Source: Adiantum capillus-veneris (Eukaryota; Streptophyta; Polypodiopsida; Polypodiales; Pteridaceae). From it: 64,000 nucleotides of DNA. Positions within the stretch are counted from its first letter, which is position 1. Each line of letters begins with the position of its first letter. Below are positions 32,543 through 43,824 of the stretch, piece by piece. The notes beneath the pieces are model-generated. The model was given only the letters and a program-made list of their open reading frames with translations, was not told the origin of the DNA and searched no databases. The stretch lies in NCBI GenBank assembly GCA_014529385.2, contig CM043967.1, positions 133,772,682 through 133,836,681 on the forward strand, given 5' to 3'. The translations under genes and the position numbers were made by a program.

Positions 32543-34340
32543 TCAGAGTATCTTTCTCCACTTGTGGTTCACATACACCATTGTCTCTCTCGACCTTCGT
32601 TGACCTTCACGAGCACCGGAGTTGCTGTATGCCATTGATCTTTTAATTTTATTTTGTTGTAAATGTCTGATGGCTTGTGTTGTTGCTGAAGAGGCCAATA
32701 CTTCTTTTGCCTGCATTCGATTAATGATTCTACGATAGAACCATTCAAATAGTTCTCTCAAACTGTTAGCCTTTATTCGTGAGCCACCATGTCGTGTGTG
32801 CCTGAAATAGGCATTTCTGGCCATGTAATGAGACTTTTCCATCCCTTGGGTATTCCATATGGCCGGGTTCCCATACTTTTGTATAAAATATGGTAAATGA
32901 TTGAAAATGATGTGCTGGATATAAAAGCAGATTATTTAGAATGTTTTACACTCACGTAGTTACACATAAAAGAGAATCAAATACACAATAATACCATGTA
33001 GTGAGTAATCTAGGTGTCTGTCCATGCTGTCTTGAATGATTTCTTGAGAAGGTTGAGATTCTCCTTGAACTTTTTCATATCACTTTGTGACCAGTCATCT
33101 TTGTCGCACATCAAAAATAGCATGTTTATCGATCACCAAACCATAGCCTTCGCGTTACGAGTAGTTGGTTCTTGATCTTTGACTGCAATATGTAGCTTTT
33201 TCCAACTCTGATACTCTACCTTGCTAACATAAGATGTGTTATATATTTTTCCATGCTTTGTTAGCTTCGGATTTGGTATTTGTTGGGGTTTAGATAAAAA
33301 CCTCCGTACCTTCACCCCACCAATGGATGGTTTGCAAGGGACATCCTTCTCAGCAGTTGATCTCTTTTCATCCCGCTGGATTTTCACATTGCCACCATGA
33401 AGCCCCATATCTGACAGTACCAATTCTAAGCACTGCAGGGCCAACTATCGCTCTGCTAAGTTCTTGATTTTCCAAGAAAACCCGATATATAAGTAGACCA
33501 ATTTCTCCACAATTCTACAAAGGGCATGCATTGTACAGATGTGGACATTCACAAGTGGTATTTTCAAAACCGGTCAAAAAGCAGGGTCCTCAATGTGACG
33601 TGTTGGAGCTTTTCTCCACCACTTTGGGTCCATGACCTTTGCAGGCTCCATGCAAAATAAACAGGATTTTGCCATTGCACCCATTCCACAATTATACATG
33701 CACTTTAATGTTTTGAGGTCACCTGCAAGATGCCACTGAACTTGAAAGTCTCCGCATCCATCTAGACGTAGTACCTCTCCCTGGTTAGTCTGTCGATAAA
33801 TCACCTCTGGAACAATAGTTTGATGGAACACCCAATATAGAATCTCATGATCTTCTTTCTTTACCTACAACACAAAATAAATGTGACTTAAGTAGATGTG
33901 AACATTTGAGCTCAGCTGAGAATCTCGCTTACCTCAAAAGCACCAGGCCACCATATGTTAGATTCTGATTGAACACTAAAATACAAAAGGATCATCAGTG
34001 GGATGCTTTGAGAGGGCTCTATTCACTAAAGTAAAATTAACACGCTCTAGCTTCTTGTCTTTAACAATCTCACACTCATCCAGTTTCAACAAAAAATGTA
34101 ATACCCCTCGTGACTCTTCAAATGTGATGTTGTAAAAATCCACCATTCTCTTCTGCAACATCTGTAGGTCCATAAAAATATTATTGAACTCATCATATGC
34201 TATGTTTGCTTCATGGCCACTGTAAGTTGCTTTAATATAAAACGGTTGTCCAAGATATTCTCTCTGTGTGTCGTTAAGATGAAGCCTCTCTTTCCAAACA
34301 CTTGAGGCTGATGGTAAAAGTTTGGATTTTATTCCCTTCT
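32543..34340 (-). pseudogene. Unrecognised (transposase-like) gene, 3' portion
   Basis: Minus strand, in order from the CACTA insertion at 34340: VKKGIKSKLLPSASSVWKER; YREYLGQPF-type text; FMDLQMLQKRMVDFY; a 1-nt shift in a T-run at about 33982; NIWWPGAFE with a GTAAGC donor (about 33930) and a GTTGTAG acceptor (about 33868); then WHLAGDLKTLKCMYNCG and SCLFCM (about 33640-33720); VHICTMHALCRIVEKLVYL (about 33520); a stop at about 33445; RRFLSKPQ; and HGGSRIKANSLRELFEWFYRR (32543-32842). The GDLK-x3-C ... C-x2-C layout followed by a His/Arg helix recalls uncharacterised transposon ORFs (possibly KDZ-type), low confidence. The 5' portion is at 52954-53386. Confidence 0.5.
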
Positions 34341-34343
34341 TAA
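34341..34343. other. CACTA target-site duplication, left
   Basis: TAA, repeated at 52951-52953. Three bases is the CACTA norm. Confidence 0.9.
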
Positions 34344-34610
34344 CACTACAAGAGGTTGTGTGCTCTTGTGACGCTTTTAGTGATGGAAATACATTGGGTT
34401 TTTATAACCCTCGGCGTCGCTAAAAGTGTCGGTACGGGAACGTCGTTATAAGCATCACTATAACAGTCGCTACATGCGTTGCTATAATTGTCGCTATAAT
34501 GCGACGCCTATAGCGACGTTTGCAGACCATCTATAGCGACGATTATAGCGACGTTGCAGAGCCTTATATAGTGACGTTCATAGCGACGCCTGAGAGGAAT
34601 TTTTTTGGTG
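34344..34610. repeat. CACTA left subterminal repeat array
   Basis: Multiple copies of TATAGCGACG and variants in both orientations (GGCGTCGCTA, GTCGCTATAA, TATAGCGACGTT, ATAGCGACGCC), spaced about 15-30 bp. In En/Spm such arrays bind the TNPA protein. Confidence 0.85.
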
Positions 34611-35002
34611 GCAGGGCATTGACTGCTCTGCCACCCATCAACCATATTGAATGTTTCATTAATTGATTCACCTTTCAAAAAAGTTGCAAAGGTATATATA
34701 GACCCAAAATAGTCGCCCAAAAGACAATATAACCATTAACTTCATCATCCATAGTACGTATTGTTTGCACAATAAAGATACAAAACTGACAAGCGTGAAT
34801 TGATGAAACTAAATCAATGACAATTGTACACATAGGCAAAATCACTTGATTGTTAAACTTTGCAAATGTAATAGTTACAAACCATTGTCATTATTGAAAA
34901 ATTTACATGGTTTTCAAAAAGACGTATAAAAGTCGTCTCATGATACATAAGCTATGACAAAAAGAAACAAATGCTATCTAGCTACGGCTAAACTAACGTC
35001 GT
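34611..35002. other. Non-coding CACTA interior
   Basis: AT-rich, no coding potential seen; may be the 3' UTR of the minus-strand TNPA-like gene. Confidence 0.5.
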
Positions 35003-36101
35003 CTAATAAGACGTCTCATCGTGTCCAAGTGGCGTATCTGTCGGATTTTGCAAAAAAAAAACAATAAGACAACTTTTTGTAAGTATAAACATATAGTGAT
35101 GTTTATAAAACAATACAACAAATAGAAAAGAGTAAACCCTAATACTAACCATGCCGCCGCGAGAACTCAGAATGTCCATCAAGGCGTTTAAGCCCTTCCT
35201 GCCTGCGTACTCGCGCTCGTATGGTGTGGGATCACATCCTGTCACCCGACCACTATCAAAACATACAAAGAATCCATTATGTTAGAATTTAAAAACCCAT
35301 AAACCCTAAACTATCAAACATTGAGAGCAATGCGAAAACACTTACAAAATTGGCCTCAAATGATGACCACCCGCCGCTCCCCAAGTGGTGCGAGCTTCTT
35401 GCCTCTACTCGCACTCTGGCTGCCTCCTTTTGTTGCTTCCACTTGTCGGGATTCTTGCGCGCTGCTTTCTTCGCATTCTTCCAATCTTATTTGGCCAGCC
35501 AATCTGGTCTGTTCCACCTATGCTTGATTTATTTTTGCACTTTGGAACACTTGTGCTTGCAGTATTCGCGCATTTCAACCTTCATCACATCTTCATTAAA
35601 GCGCTCATCGCGTGTTGGAATGGGAAACTCGTCATGAAGAATGCTGATGACTCAGTCTTTTAAATCATTCGGTACTTCTGTCCAGCTGTTTAGTATGTAG
35701 TGTCTAAACACCTGAGAGAAAAGACCGCGCATGCACGAAATCACCTTCTTGCCTTCATCATCCAAGATGATGCCGTCGCTGAAGTCGACGGAGTAAGGCA
35801 AGCCCTCTCGCCGCTGACGCGTGAACCTGGGTGTCCCGGCAAGGGTCTCTAGCGGCGTGTCGACGGGGACGTCAGGTGTCTCCATTGGAGTTTGAGCCCC
35901 GAAGCAAGGAGTGTCCACTGGAGTGACTCCTGGAGGAGTAGCTAGTGGTATGTAGCTGCTAGAAATGACAGTCAGCTGCCAAAACCTGGTGGCGATGGCG
36001 ATGCCGTGGTTGGTGTTGGGGCGGGCAAAGAAGGGGAGGATAAAGAGCCTCATCGAACATGAGGCATTGTCGAAGCATCGACGACGGCATCCCCACAACA
36101 A
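35003..36101 (-). pseudogene. TNPA/Transposase_24-like second CACTA protein
   Basis: Minus strand. N-terminal Pro/Thr-rich repeats (TPVDTP, TPMETP, TPLETL; 35830-35960), then GIILDDEGKKVISCMRGLF and SWTEVPNDLKD, a TGA (about 35649) in place of Trp, VISILHDEFPIPTRDERFN, DVMKVEMREYCKHKCSKVQ, WKNAKKAARKNPDKWKQQK and a final segment GCDPTPYEREYAGRKGLNAL (35160-35245). The W-x-EVP and K-rich DNA-binding-like region recall the conserved part of the plant En/Spm accessory protein, which binds the subterminal repeats and aids excision. Introns and stops make exact exons unclear. Confidence 0.65.
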
Positions 36102-36270
36102 CCGCCACCGCCACCACTAGAGCGCCGGCGCGTAGACGAGTGTGAAGATTGTCTCTTCCACATCGAAGCTTCGGAGCGCTTTGAATGCTTGGAAAGAGAG
36201 GGAGATGCGGATGGAGTAGGAATGTGCGATGGTGCACTAGAGCGATGACGCTCCACGTACCACTTTCTTT

Positions 36271-36403
36271 GCTGGGGTGGAGCTGCATGTGGCCATGGAT
36301 TGCCCAGGATGTGAGCGCAAAATCAAAAGAGCGTTATACAACATGGAAGGTACTTAGAGAGCCAGAGTTTTTACAAAATGGAGCAAAATTCTTCAAAATG
36401 GAT
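36271..36403 (+). pseudogene. Captured HMA-domain exon, fragment 1
   Basis: Frame 36277-36357 reads VELHVAMDCPGCERKIKRAL YNMEG and then a stop, matching the start of the heavy-metal-associated domain of plant HIPP proteins, with the metal-binding Cys-x2-Cys intact. After ATGGAAG comes GTACTT, a possible intron donor, at the place where HIPP genes often have an intron. It lies opposite in strand to the transposase genes, so it is a host fragment carried by the transposon (transduplication). Confidence 0.72.
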
Positions 36404-36531
36404 AATCATACAAGAACTTGAAGGTGCTTGTAGCTTTGGAATGTTCAAAGGCTAGCAACAACAGAACGCGTTCTTCTTCTATTCAACTTGAGTGATGGAA
36501 GAGGCAAGTCGATAACTCAGAATTTTCAATC

Positions 36532-36580
<49 letters not shown>

Positions 36581-36636
36581 CGAGAAAGAGATAGAGAGAG
36601 AGAGAGCGCACACAATCAAATCTTGCAGTCGAAAAA
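36404..36636. repeat. Spacer with GA microsatellite between HMA fragments
   Basis: Contains (GA)n at 36532-36606 and ends AATCTTGCAG, an acceptor-like site just before fragment 2. No gene of its own. Confidence 0.6.
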
Positions 36637-36771
36637 CCAGGTGGTGGAGCTGCATTTGGCTATGGATTTCCCAGGATGTGAGCGCAAAATCAAAAGAGCG
36701 TTATACAACATGGAAGGTACTTAGAGAGCCAAAGTTTTTACAAAATGGAGCAAAATTGTTCAAATACAATA
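36637..36771 (+). pseudogene. Captured HMA-domain exon, fragment 2
   Basis: About 93% identical to fragment 1 over 130 bp. Reads VVELHLAMDFPGCERKIKRA; the first metal-binding Cys has become Phe, so this copy could not bind metal normally. Preceded by an acceptor-like TTGCAG. Tandem duplication within the CACTA element. Confidence 0.7.
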
Positions 36772-36804
36772 TTTATGGCTTTAAGAGATCTCTCTCTCGT
36801 CCTC

Positions 36805-39445
36805 TCATAGCTCAGCATAACTTTCTATATCTATATAGAGCTCTTCGTTTAAACAAATGTCCTCCGTTTCATTTTGTAGATCCTCTGCATGCACCCCACA
36901 GAGAGTAGCAGCTTGATGGCCATTTGGCACCACCTCAACGGCTTCTGACTGAGCATCTTCTCCGATCTCCTCCATCGATGCCACTGTGATTGGCACATGG
37001 TAGCCTTCATACGTCCGTGCTCTACGAGGGGATACCTCTATGACATATCACCAGTTTGATGTAGACTTTGTAGGATGAAATATCACCTGCCAGAGACACA
37101 TAACTTACATGAGATCTCCTCCATTGATGCCGCTGTGATTGGCACATGGTAGCCTTCATACATCCGTGCACTACGAGGGGCTTTGCATCCTCATATTGTG
37201 AAATCCACTTTTGCATCACTAGATTGTGAAGCATGCAAAATCGGTTGATTTTAGTCTCAGATCTTCCGTCATCTTCTTCTCAGCACCGAGATTGCACATG
37301 ACAATCCCAGATATGCGCTCATCATCTATGGTTCGCCATAGTGTGTCCCGGGATTTATCAAATCCATCTAGCCACTCTCCAATGTAACCAGGGACTCTGA
37401 TACCAGCCAACCTTCTGCCATGCTACCCTCCGGACGTGCCTTTTGACGCACATATCTCTTGAGCGTTTTCATGAAACGTTCTAAAAAGAACATCCATCTG
37501 GAATGTACTATGGTAGCTATTTCCACCTCATCAACTATGTGAACAAGAAGATGCACGTGAATGGTTAGGATGGTAGTAGGAAAATGTTTCTCAAACATGC
37601 ACACAACCTCCGCAGCGTTTAGTTTGGCGAATGGTATGGAGTCTATGTTGATCTCCTTTTGTGAGATCCATTGCACCAACTTTGCAAGTTTTTAGATTGT
37701 GTTACGGACGTCAAGAGACAAACATCCCTTAATGGAAACCGGTAAAATAAATTGCAAAACACGTGCAACAATGGTATTAAAGTCCACACACAAATTTGTT
37801 ACACAATTCCCACCATGATATATTTCACTATGAACATACCTGACACATTTTATGCCAGTCGTGTGACTTCAAACCGGTAAGCTTTCCTTCTTCAGTAAAA
37901 CACGTTCGGAGTGATTGCATTACGCCAGCGGGGTCCGCAAAGATCGAATGGTCTCTTTTACTTTGCGTTCTTAGGCTTCTGTGAAAATCCATGGTGCTTT
38001 ACGGAGTTTTATCGATCCATCGGACGCTGTTTGTGGCCAATATTGCTCCATACGATCCACATTTCTAAGGTCAACTCTGGCTCCCAAAGTATCTTTCTTG
38101 CCGATCAGATGGTCCCATAGTAGATTACCCACATTCTTGAATATGTGCATTGGATCGAGTAAGTGATTGATCATGAGTCGGGGCCAGTATGGTAACTCGT
38201 ACCATAGAGATAGTCTCTTCATCCCTGGGGGCAATCCGTCATCACACATCTCCTTTTGCTCTAACCATGCTTGTGCAGACATCCTCGGTGGCTATCTTTC
38301 CAAAAAGCCTTCGCGTAACACATGATTCTCTGGAAGATACGCTTGATGACCTTCGTAGATTTGCTTCTTCAATGAGGGCGCCCTACGTGCATTCAGTCTA
38401 GGTCCACATGTGACACATGCTTTGTATCCGCTTGTTTGAAGCCCTGCATGTATACACATGATAATAGATCAGCTTGAGAAAAACCAAGATTTACAGTGTC
38501 TGAGTGAGGAGTTTAAATAGATCACCTGACCAGTCTGTTAGCCCGGAATAGTCATGCATGGTCCACACTAGAATGCTTCTCATCAAAGCATTTCGTCGAC
38601 CTGTATATCGGCTCATATCCACCACTTCTATGCCAATCCACAATTTTTATAGCTCTTCCAATAGTGAATGAAGATACGCATCCATATTCTTCACTTTATA
38701 TCGCCCCGGCACAATCAAGCTTAGCCATAGGTGCCCCTTCTTCGTAGTCAACCACGGGGGAATGTTGTAGTTGACGATGACAATGGGACATACACTGTAA
38801 GATGTTGATCTTTGACCAAATGGATTTACGCCATCCATAGCCAGGCCTAAGCGCAAATTTCAAGCTTCACTGGCAAAATCCGACCATGTTCCATCTATAT
38901 GTTTCCAGGTTGCGCAATCTGCAGGAATCCATAGCACACCATCCGAAGATTTATTCTCCTCATGCCATGATGCTAGGGCGGCCATGGACTTACATTTGAA
39001 GAAATGCTTGATGCGAGGAAGCAGAGGAAAATGTCGGAAGACCTTTTGTGGAATTTTTGTTCCGTGGAGATCTACTCGATATCTCTCGGAATCACATTTC
39101 GGACACTTATCCATGTCTATGTATTCCCCTCTGAAAAGAATGCAATCATTAGGAAAAGCGTGGATCAAATTGGGATCCATCCCCAAGTTTAGAAAAATCT
39201 TTCTTGCTTCCTCTCGGGAATTTGGCATCACATTATCAGCTGATAGTATGTGCTCTTTGAGCAATCTACACAACATAAAAATACGGCACAATTGTGTAAA
39301 AATCTATCAGATCATAAATTTAGAGTTTTATTAAAGTAAAATAATTGTAATAGATCACCTAAAAAGCGCTGTGACGCTAGTGTCACTCCCTCCAAACTTT
39401 GTCTGCATGTTGAGAAGTAGGAGCGCTTTCAATCTAGACACACGT
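36805..39445 (-). pseudogene. CACTA TNP2-type transposase, main part
   Basis: From the Gypsy-2 junction at 39445 downward: SRLKALLLLNMQTKFGGSDT; a 93-nt intron (39266-39358, GTGATC...GTGTAG, phase correct); LKEHILSADNVMPNSREEAR, LIHAFPNDCILFRGEY, DKCPKCDSERY, KVFRHFPLLPRIKHFF, DGVLWIPADCATWKHIDG (38860-39291); RLGLAMDGVNPFGQRSTSYS and NIPPWLTTKKGHLWLSLIVPG (38647-38856); INHLLDPMHIFKNVGNLLWD (37971-38282); HFPTTILTIHVHLLVHIVDE and SRWMFFLERFMKTLKRYV (37368-37679); C-terminal pieces to 36805. These are the standard Transposase_21 (TNP2) blocks, the DDE-type enzyme that cuts CACTA ends. Small shifts and Gypsy-2 disable it. A 65-bp duplication is at 36964-37030 and 37115-37178. Confidence 0.88.
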
Positions 39446-40353
39446 TGTCGTGCTGTGGCACGTACATAGTGGGAACGGGCATTAGACGATTTATCTTGTG
39501 ACTTTTTGATGCATAAGTATACTTCATATAATACTCATATGCATAAATACAAGCTTTTTACCATATCTTAGTATTACCTTTGAAGTAGTATAAATGTACA
39601 TTACTATTAGAAAGTATTGCAAGAGAAGTATCAATGATTGTGCCTCTTTTTGTCTGGGGGAAAAACATTTGTATATTTCTTCTAATATCTTAGCTATACC
39701 CTACCATATATAAATTATTTTATTCTTTTCACATTTATTTAATAATATCACTCTTCAATAATGCATACCTTCTTGGATACATACAAGAGGGAAGGGCCTA
39801 CTAGAAGACTTTATGAAAAGGAAGATCCAAAGATTCTTAGACCATCCCAATTTGAAACTCCCGACCTAAGGGCATGGAGAAAAGGCCAAAACCAAGTCAA
39901 GCTCTTTTAGTAGGCCAATTTTTCCTTTTGAAGCATGTCAATCCGAGTTACAGGTCAAAAGTTACAGGGAAACCAGTGAAAAACCCTCTCACAACTATAC
40001 TGCAAGAAGAGATGGTAAACAGGTGAATCAAGTGAAAAGAGGTAATCTTGGTCTTTTTCCATAAAAAAAGATATTTGGAGGATAAAAGACACAAGCATGT
40101 GAATGTGACACCTCAAAGATACTTTGAAGGACAAGACACACAAGTTGGGACCCCCTGCTGGAGCACAAAGAAGATGCCTAGGTGGGGCCCACATACATCA
40201 TGCACCCACATGGAGCCTCAATGACCAAAAATGATGAATTTCATGATACTTTGAGTCCTAATATTGCCCATTTTAAGAAATATCCAAAGAACATTTGATT
40301 TGGGCTAACTCTTTAGCCTAATTAAGTGATTATGTAAAACATGGCTTCCTCAC

Positions 40354-40364
40354 CTATAAAAAGG
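40354..40364 (+). promoter_or_regulatory. Gypsy-2 LTR TATA box
   Basis: CTATAAAAAGG, with a copy at 48595-48605. Transcription would start about 30 nt downstream, near 40390, putting both small ORFs in the leader of the genomic RNA. Confidence 0.75.
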
Positions 40365-40985
40365 GCAACCTTCTCTTCATTGGGGGCAAGTTATGAGTGA
40401 GTGAGAATAGATCAATTCCATAGTGACACACTCATCTTAGTACCACACTTTCTCTTAAAGAAAGGTTGAAGTCTTGCCTCATCTTTTCTCTCCATGAAGG
40501 TGGTGGCGATTGCTCTCATGTAAGATATATGTTGCTAGTTTTTCTTTCATTTGCATATCTAGTCCAATACTTGTCTTTAACTCCTTCTCTATCTCTCATT
40601 ATTTATATTTAATACCACCACCACACTTAGATCTGTCTCTAATTCTATCTTAATCCTCCTTTAATCTCTCTTGTTGTGTCCTAATTGTTTCATTGGAAGG
40701 TATTCAAGCAGCAATCTTGTCAATGTAACGGGCACAACCTTCTTGCGGGAAACAATTATGTGCACAAGGTTAGTAACCATATCTTCATCTTTCACAAGAA
40801 CCTCTCTCTCTTAAGGTTCTCATTCTCTTCGACAAACTCTAGAATCTCCTTGCTACAGGTACTTCTCTCCCCGCAGTATCCTTATTGCCTAAGGGCAACA
40901 ATAGGGCTTGTGAGAGCAACTCTCTTCTTCTTCTCCTTTCACTTCTTTCACACCTTTATCTTTAAACATACTAAGTATATCATTG

Positions 40986-41210
40986 ATGAATAACCATAAT
41001 CCAAATAGAGGTATTTTCTTTCAATTCCATTCAGTGCAATCTATTAGGGTCAACGTTTGGATTAGTCGAAAGATTCACTTTCAGCAACGCGTAGTGTTTC
41101 TATTTGGTCCTGAAAGGCTCAACAAAATACTTCTCTCACCAGATCCCATCATACTACCTGTTATTCACTATGACTTCTCTTTTGATGTGAATGTGGTTAT
41201 TTTAATATGA
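40986..41210 (+). CDS. Gypsy-2 leader small protein 1 (74 aa)
   Basis: ATG at 40986 (MNNHNPNRGIFFQFHS) to TGA at 41208-41210. Full-length relative of the Gypsy-1 leader protein (14539-14757): shared FH-x2-Q, NV-x-ISRKIHFQQ, FLFGPERL, SFDVNV and LI at the end. Its stop overlaps the start of the next frame as ATATGA. In the 3' LTR the same frame starts at 49229 but has a TGA at 49379-49381. No known domain recognised; hydrophobic beta-like pattern with one basic cluster. Confidence 0.68.
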   Translation: MNNHNPNRGIFFQFHSVQSIRVNVWISRKIHFQQRVVFLFGPERLNKILLSPDPIILPVIHYDFSFDVNVVILI

Positions 41211-41431
41211 ATCAAGAGGATTTGTTCTCACAACTAATCTCAATCGCTAGGCAAAACATATACATTATAGTAAGCACAGATCTACAGTTCCAAAGAGCAA
41301 TCTCCAGCTTATTTGGACAACAAAGATTAAATATCATTAACTCATCCATTAACCCTTTTATCCTACCGATGATACGATATGATCGTAATCTGGATGTTTT
41401 TATTTTTATTTTTTTTAACTATCTTTTGTGA
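41207..41431 (+). CDS. Gypsy-2 leader small protein 2 (74 aa)
   Basis: ATG overlaps the stop of protein 1 (ATGA). Sequence MNQEDLFSQLISIARQNIYI, then FQRAISSLFGQQRLNIIN, then FILPMIRYDRNLDVFIF: a diverged paralogue of protein 1 (shared FQ, LFG-x2-RL-x-I, ILP-x-I-x-YD, DV). DNA identity to protein 1 is low while the protein pattern is kept, which argues for coding selection. A second intact copy is at 49450-49662. Confidence 0.66.
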   Translation: MNQEDLFSQLISIARQNIYIIVSTDLQFQRAISSLFGQQRLNIINSSINPFILPMIRYDRNLDVFIFIFFNYLL

Positions 41432-41669
41432 GTTCTCTCCATCACGTGTGTGTTTGTAAGGAAAAGTGAGCGGCTTCTTTGGCTACATTTCTTCTTTATC
41501 TCAAGAAGCTATGCTATCTACATCTTAGCTCTTTCTCATAACCCTTGAGCTTCCTCACAAACTCTCATAGTAAGAGGCCCGGTGCCTTCCTGGCAAGACC
41601 GCCTACTTGTTGACATATTTTTGGTGAAACCGACGCGAATCTGTCAGGGTGAGAGTTTGTGGGTAACCA

Positions 41670-42346
41670 TGGGTGATCATGTTGAGAAACAGGGTATGCA
41701 TTTTGACCCAGCAACAATGCAAATGTTTCAAGCATTTGCAATGTTCATGCAGAAACAACATGCTACTGAAAGAAGGGAGATTTCTGTAACGAAGGCCATA
41801 CAAGCGGTCGTCAACATAATGGATCAGTTCAATGGCAAAGATGTAACCAAGTACTTACGCGAGTATATTGTGAAGGAGATGGAGCTGCATCGCGTGTCAG
41901 AAGGTGAGATGATTCAAAGCTTTGAGCTAGTTGTTGCTCTAGAAATTAGGGAGCATGTTAGGGCAATTAAAGATGGGCATGGGAGAAATTGGGAAGAACT
42001 CAAAGTAGCTTTAAAGGAGGAATATTTCATGGAGGACTCAGAGAGAGTGACCAAAAGGACATTCTTAGAATGGGTAGTCAAGCCAAAGCAAGGACTATCA
42101 ATAACAAAGCTACTTAGGGAATTTGAGCGACGCTATGCAAAACTCACTAGGACAGAAAGAGCCACACTAGATGCAGAGAAGACAAATCTTTTCTTACAAG
42201 CCGCAGGTAAAGAGTTTCAAGAAAATTTGGAGCTTCTTCTTGAAGATAAATATGCTGAGTAAGGACTAAAGACCGACTGGAATGAAGTTGAAGGTGCTGT
42301 TTCGTTGCTTGCCAAACGACAAAGAAGAAGGGACAAGATGGATTAA
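41670..42346 (+). pseudogene. Gypsy-2 Gag, first part
   Basis: MGDHVEKQGMHFDPATMQMF leads into FNGKDVTKYLREYIVKEMEL and ALEIREHVRAIKDG, a Gag capsid-like region. In-frame TAA at about 42260, after which the frame goes on to 42346 (KTDWNEVEGAVSLLAKRQRR). Confidence 0.72.
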
Positions 42347-42381
42347 ACACTACAAGTCCTTTAACCTCAAGTTCTGACAAA

Positions 42382-43824
42382 ATGGTAAAGCCTACTCATA
42401 TAGCTCCTAAGTTTGATGAGTCTATGCTAGCTGAACTTGTGAAGGGAATGCGTGACTTAAAGGTGAAGCTTGCAAAGCTTGAAGAAAAAGGCCAACCATC
42501 AGGGCCACTTCCTAGGCAAAGACAACAACCCAAAGAAGGGTTTGTTAATAGATGTATTTGGTGTGATAGTACAGACCATCTAAGAAGGGATTGTTATGAT
42601 TTTAGTGATGCTTTGTCAAAAGATGTTGTCTTTTTTAAGGATGGTAAAATCCACTTAAGAGAGACAGGTCTACCCTTGAGAACTAACTTTGGGAAGGGGG
42701 GAATGCAAACCTTAGTTGAAGATATGGCAACTAACCGTACCAGCTCTTCAGCCGAGGCAACTACTTATGGAGTAAAAATTAAGCATTTTTGTGATGAAGA
42801 GGTGATTGACCATCATGGTCAAATTTGGCCAAATGTCATGCAATTAGCTAAAAAGGGAAAGCTTACAAAAGAGATTCTACATGAAGCAGGTGATTGCATA
42901 CGTCTAGAAATAGGATGGAATGATCCAGTGGACTCATTGTCAGTGCATGCCTACATTACAAAATGCCAACAAAATGAGGCAATTGTAGAAGAGAAGCGCA
43001 GATGTGAGAATGCTGATGAAGGACCATCAAAAAGAGATTCTAGAAGTGGGGGAATAAGCGACTCAATGCCTTCTCAAACACCCTCGACACAAGAAGTATC
43101 TCCACCTGAAGTACTCATGGAGGAGTCTACAACAGGAATGAAGAAAGAGCCAACAAAAGGTAAGACAAAAGTCCCAACTTATAAACTACAATCTGATATT
43201 GAGGTTGATACACATTTAAAGAAAGTCTTGGAGGAAAGGAGCTTGAATAGAAAGATTGAGTTTACTCTGGGAGAAGTTCTTGGCATTGCAAAGCGTGAAT
43301 TCCATGAGGAGATCATTGACATCATCAAGAGGAAGAGGAAAACTCTTGCTGAAGTTTCTCGTCCACAGGTTGAAGGGGAAACCTCGAAGACACAAGGGAT
43401 GCAGCTACTAAATAAGGAGGATGATGGAGATGTGGTAGGATGCTACCAATCTAGTGGGAGAGTGAAGCAAGTGCATTTCTCAAATGATGATGAAGAAGTT
43501 GAAGATATTCCTAGGAGCTACTATTCACGAAGTCACTGGGCAAGGGCTACTACAGAAACTTTGGTCAAGGTAGGTGATCTTGAAGAGCCATTTGTTGCCT
43601 TGATTGACCATGGTTCAGAAATAAACATAATGTCAAAGAGTCTCTACAACAAGTGCAAATGGCCGATGGACACAGATCATGGCTGGATGGTAAAAGTGGA
43701 AAACAATTCATCCTGTGAATTGTATGCAGCATGTCCAGGTGTGAAGGTGAAAATAGGTGATGTAAATATTGACCAAAACTTCTTTGTACAGGATACGTCT
43801 TCATATCATCTCATCCTTGGATAG
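42382..43824 (+). pseudogene. Gypsy-2 Gag end and aspartic protease
   Basis: Starts MVKPTHIAPKFDESMLAELV. A CIWCDSTDHLRRDC knuckle (about 42556-42597) is CCHC-like. A long charged linker follows. The protease is at about 43590: FVALIDHGSEINIMS (Asp-His-Gly in place of Asp-Ser/Thr-Gly) and SYHLILG (43800). TAG at 43822 interrupts the frame, which can be read on as PYIVGVRMETKVMDD. Confidence 0.78.

Larger units (their letters stand above)
39446..41615 (+). repeat. Gypsy-2 5' LTR
   Basis: TATA box CTATAAAAAGG at 40354-40364. U3 is about 0.94 kb, R-U5 about 1.2 kb; R-U5 carries the paired small ORFs. A frame starting MHTFLDTYKREGP in U3 (39770) is broken here but open in the other LTR (48003-48305); I do not count it as a gene. 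Confidence 0.93.

Noticed and set aside
40986-41431. Small ORFs as chance frames in the LTR
   Set aside because: Rejected because the protein pattern recurs in three diverged frames of equal length; kept as CDS with moderate confidence.
41622-41640. Definite tRNA assignment for the Gypsy-2 primer site
   Set aside because: TGGTGAAACCGACG starts with TGG, but it is 6 nt from the LTR and I cannot match a tRNA 3' end with confidence.
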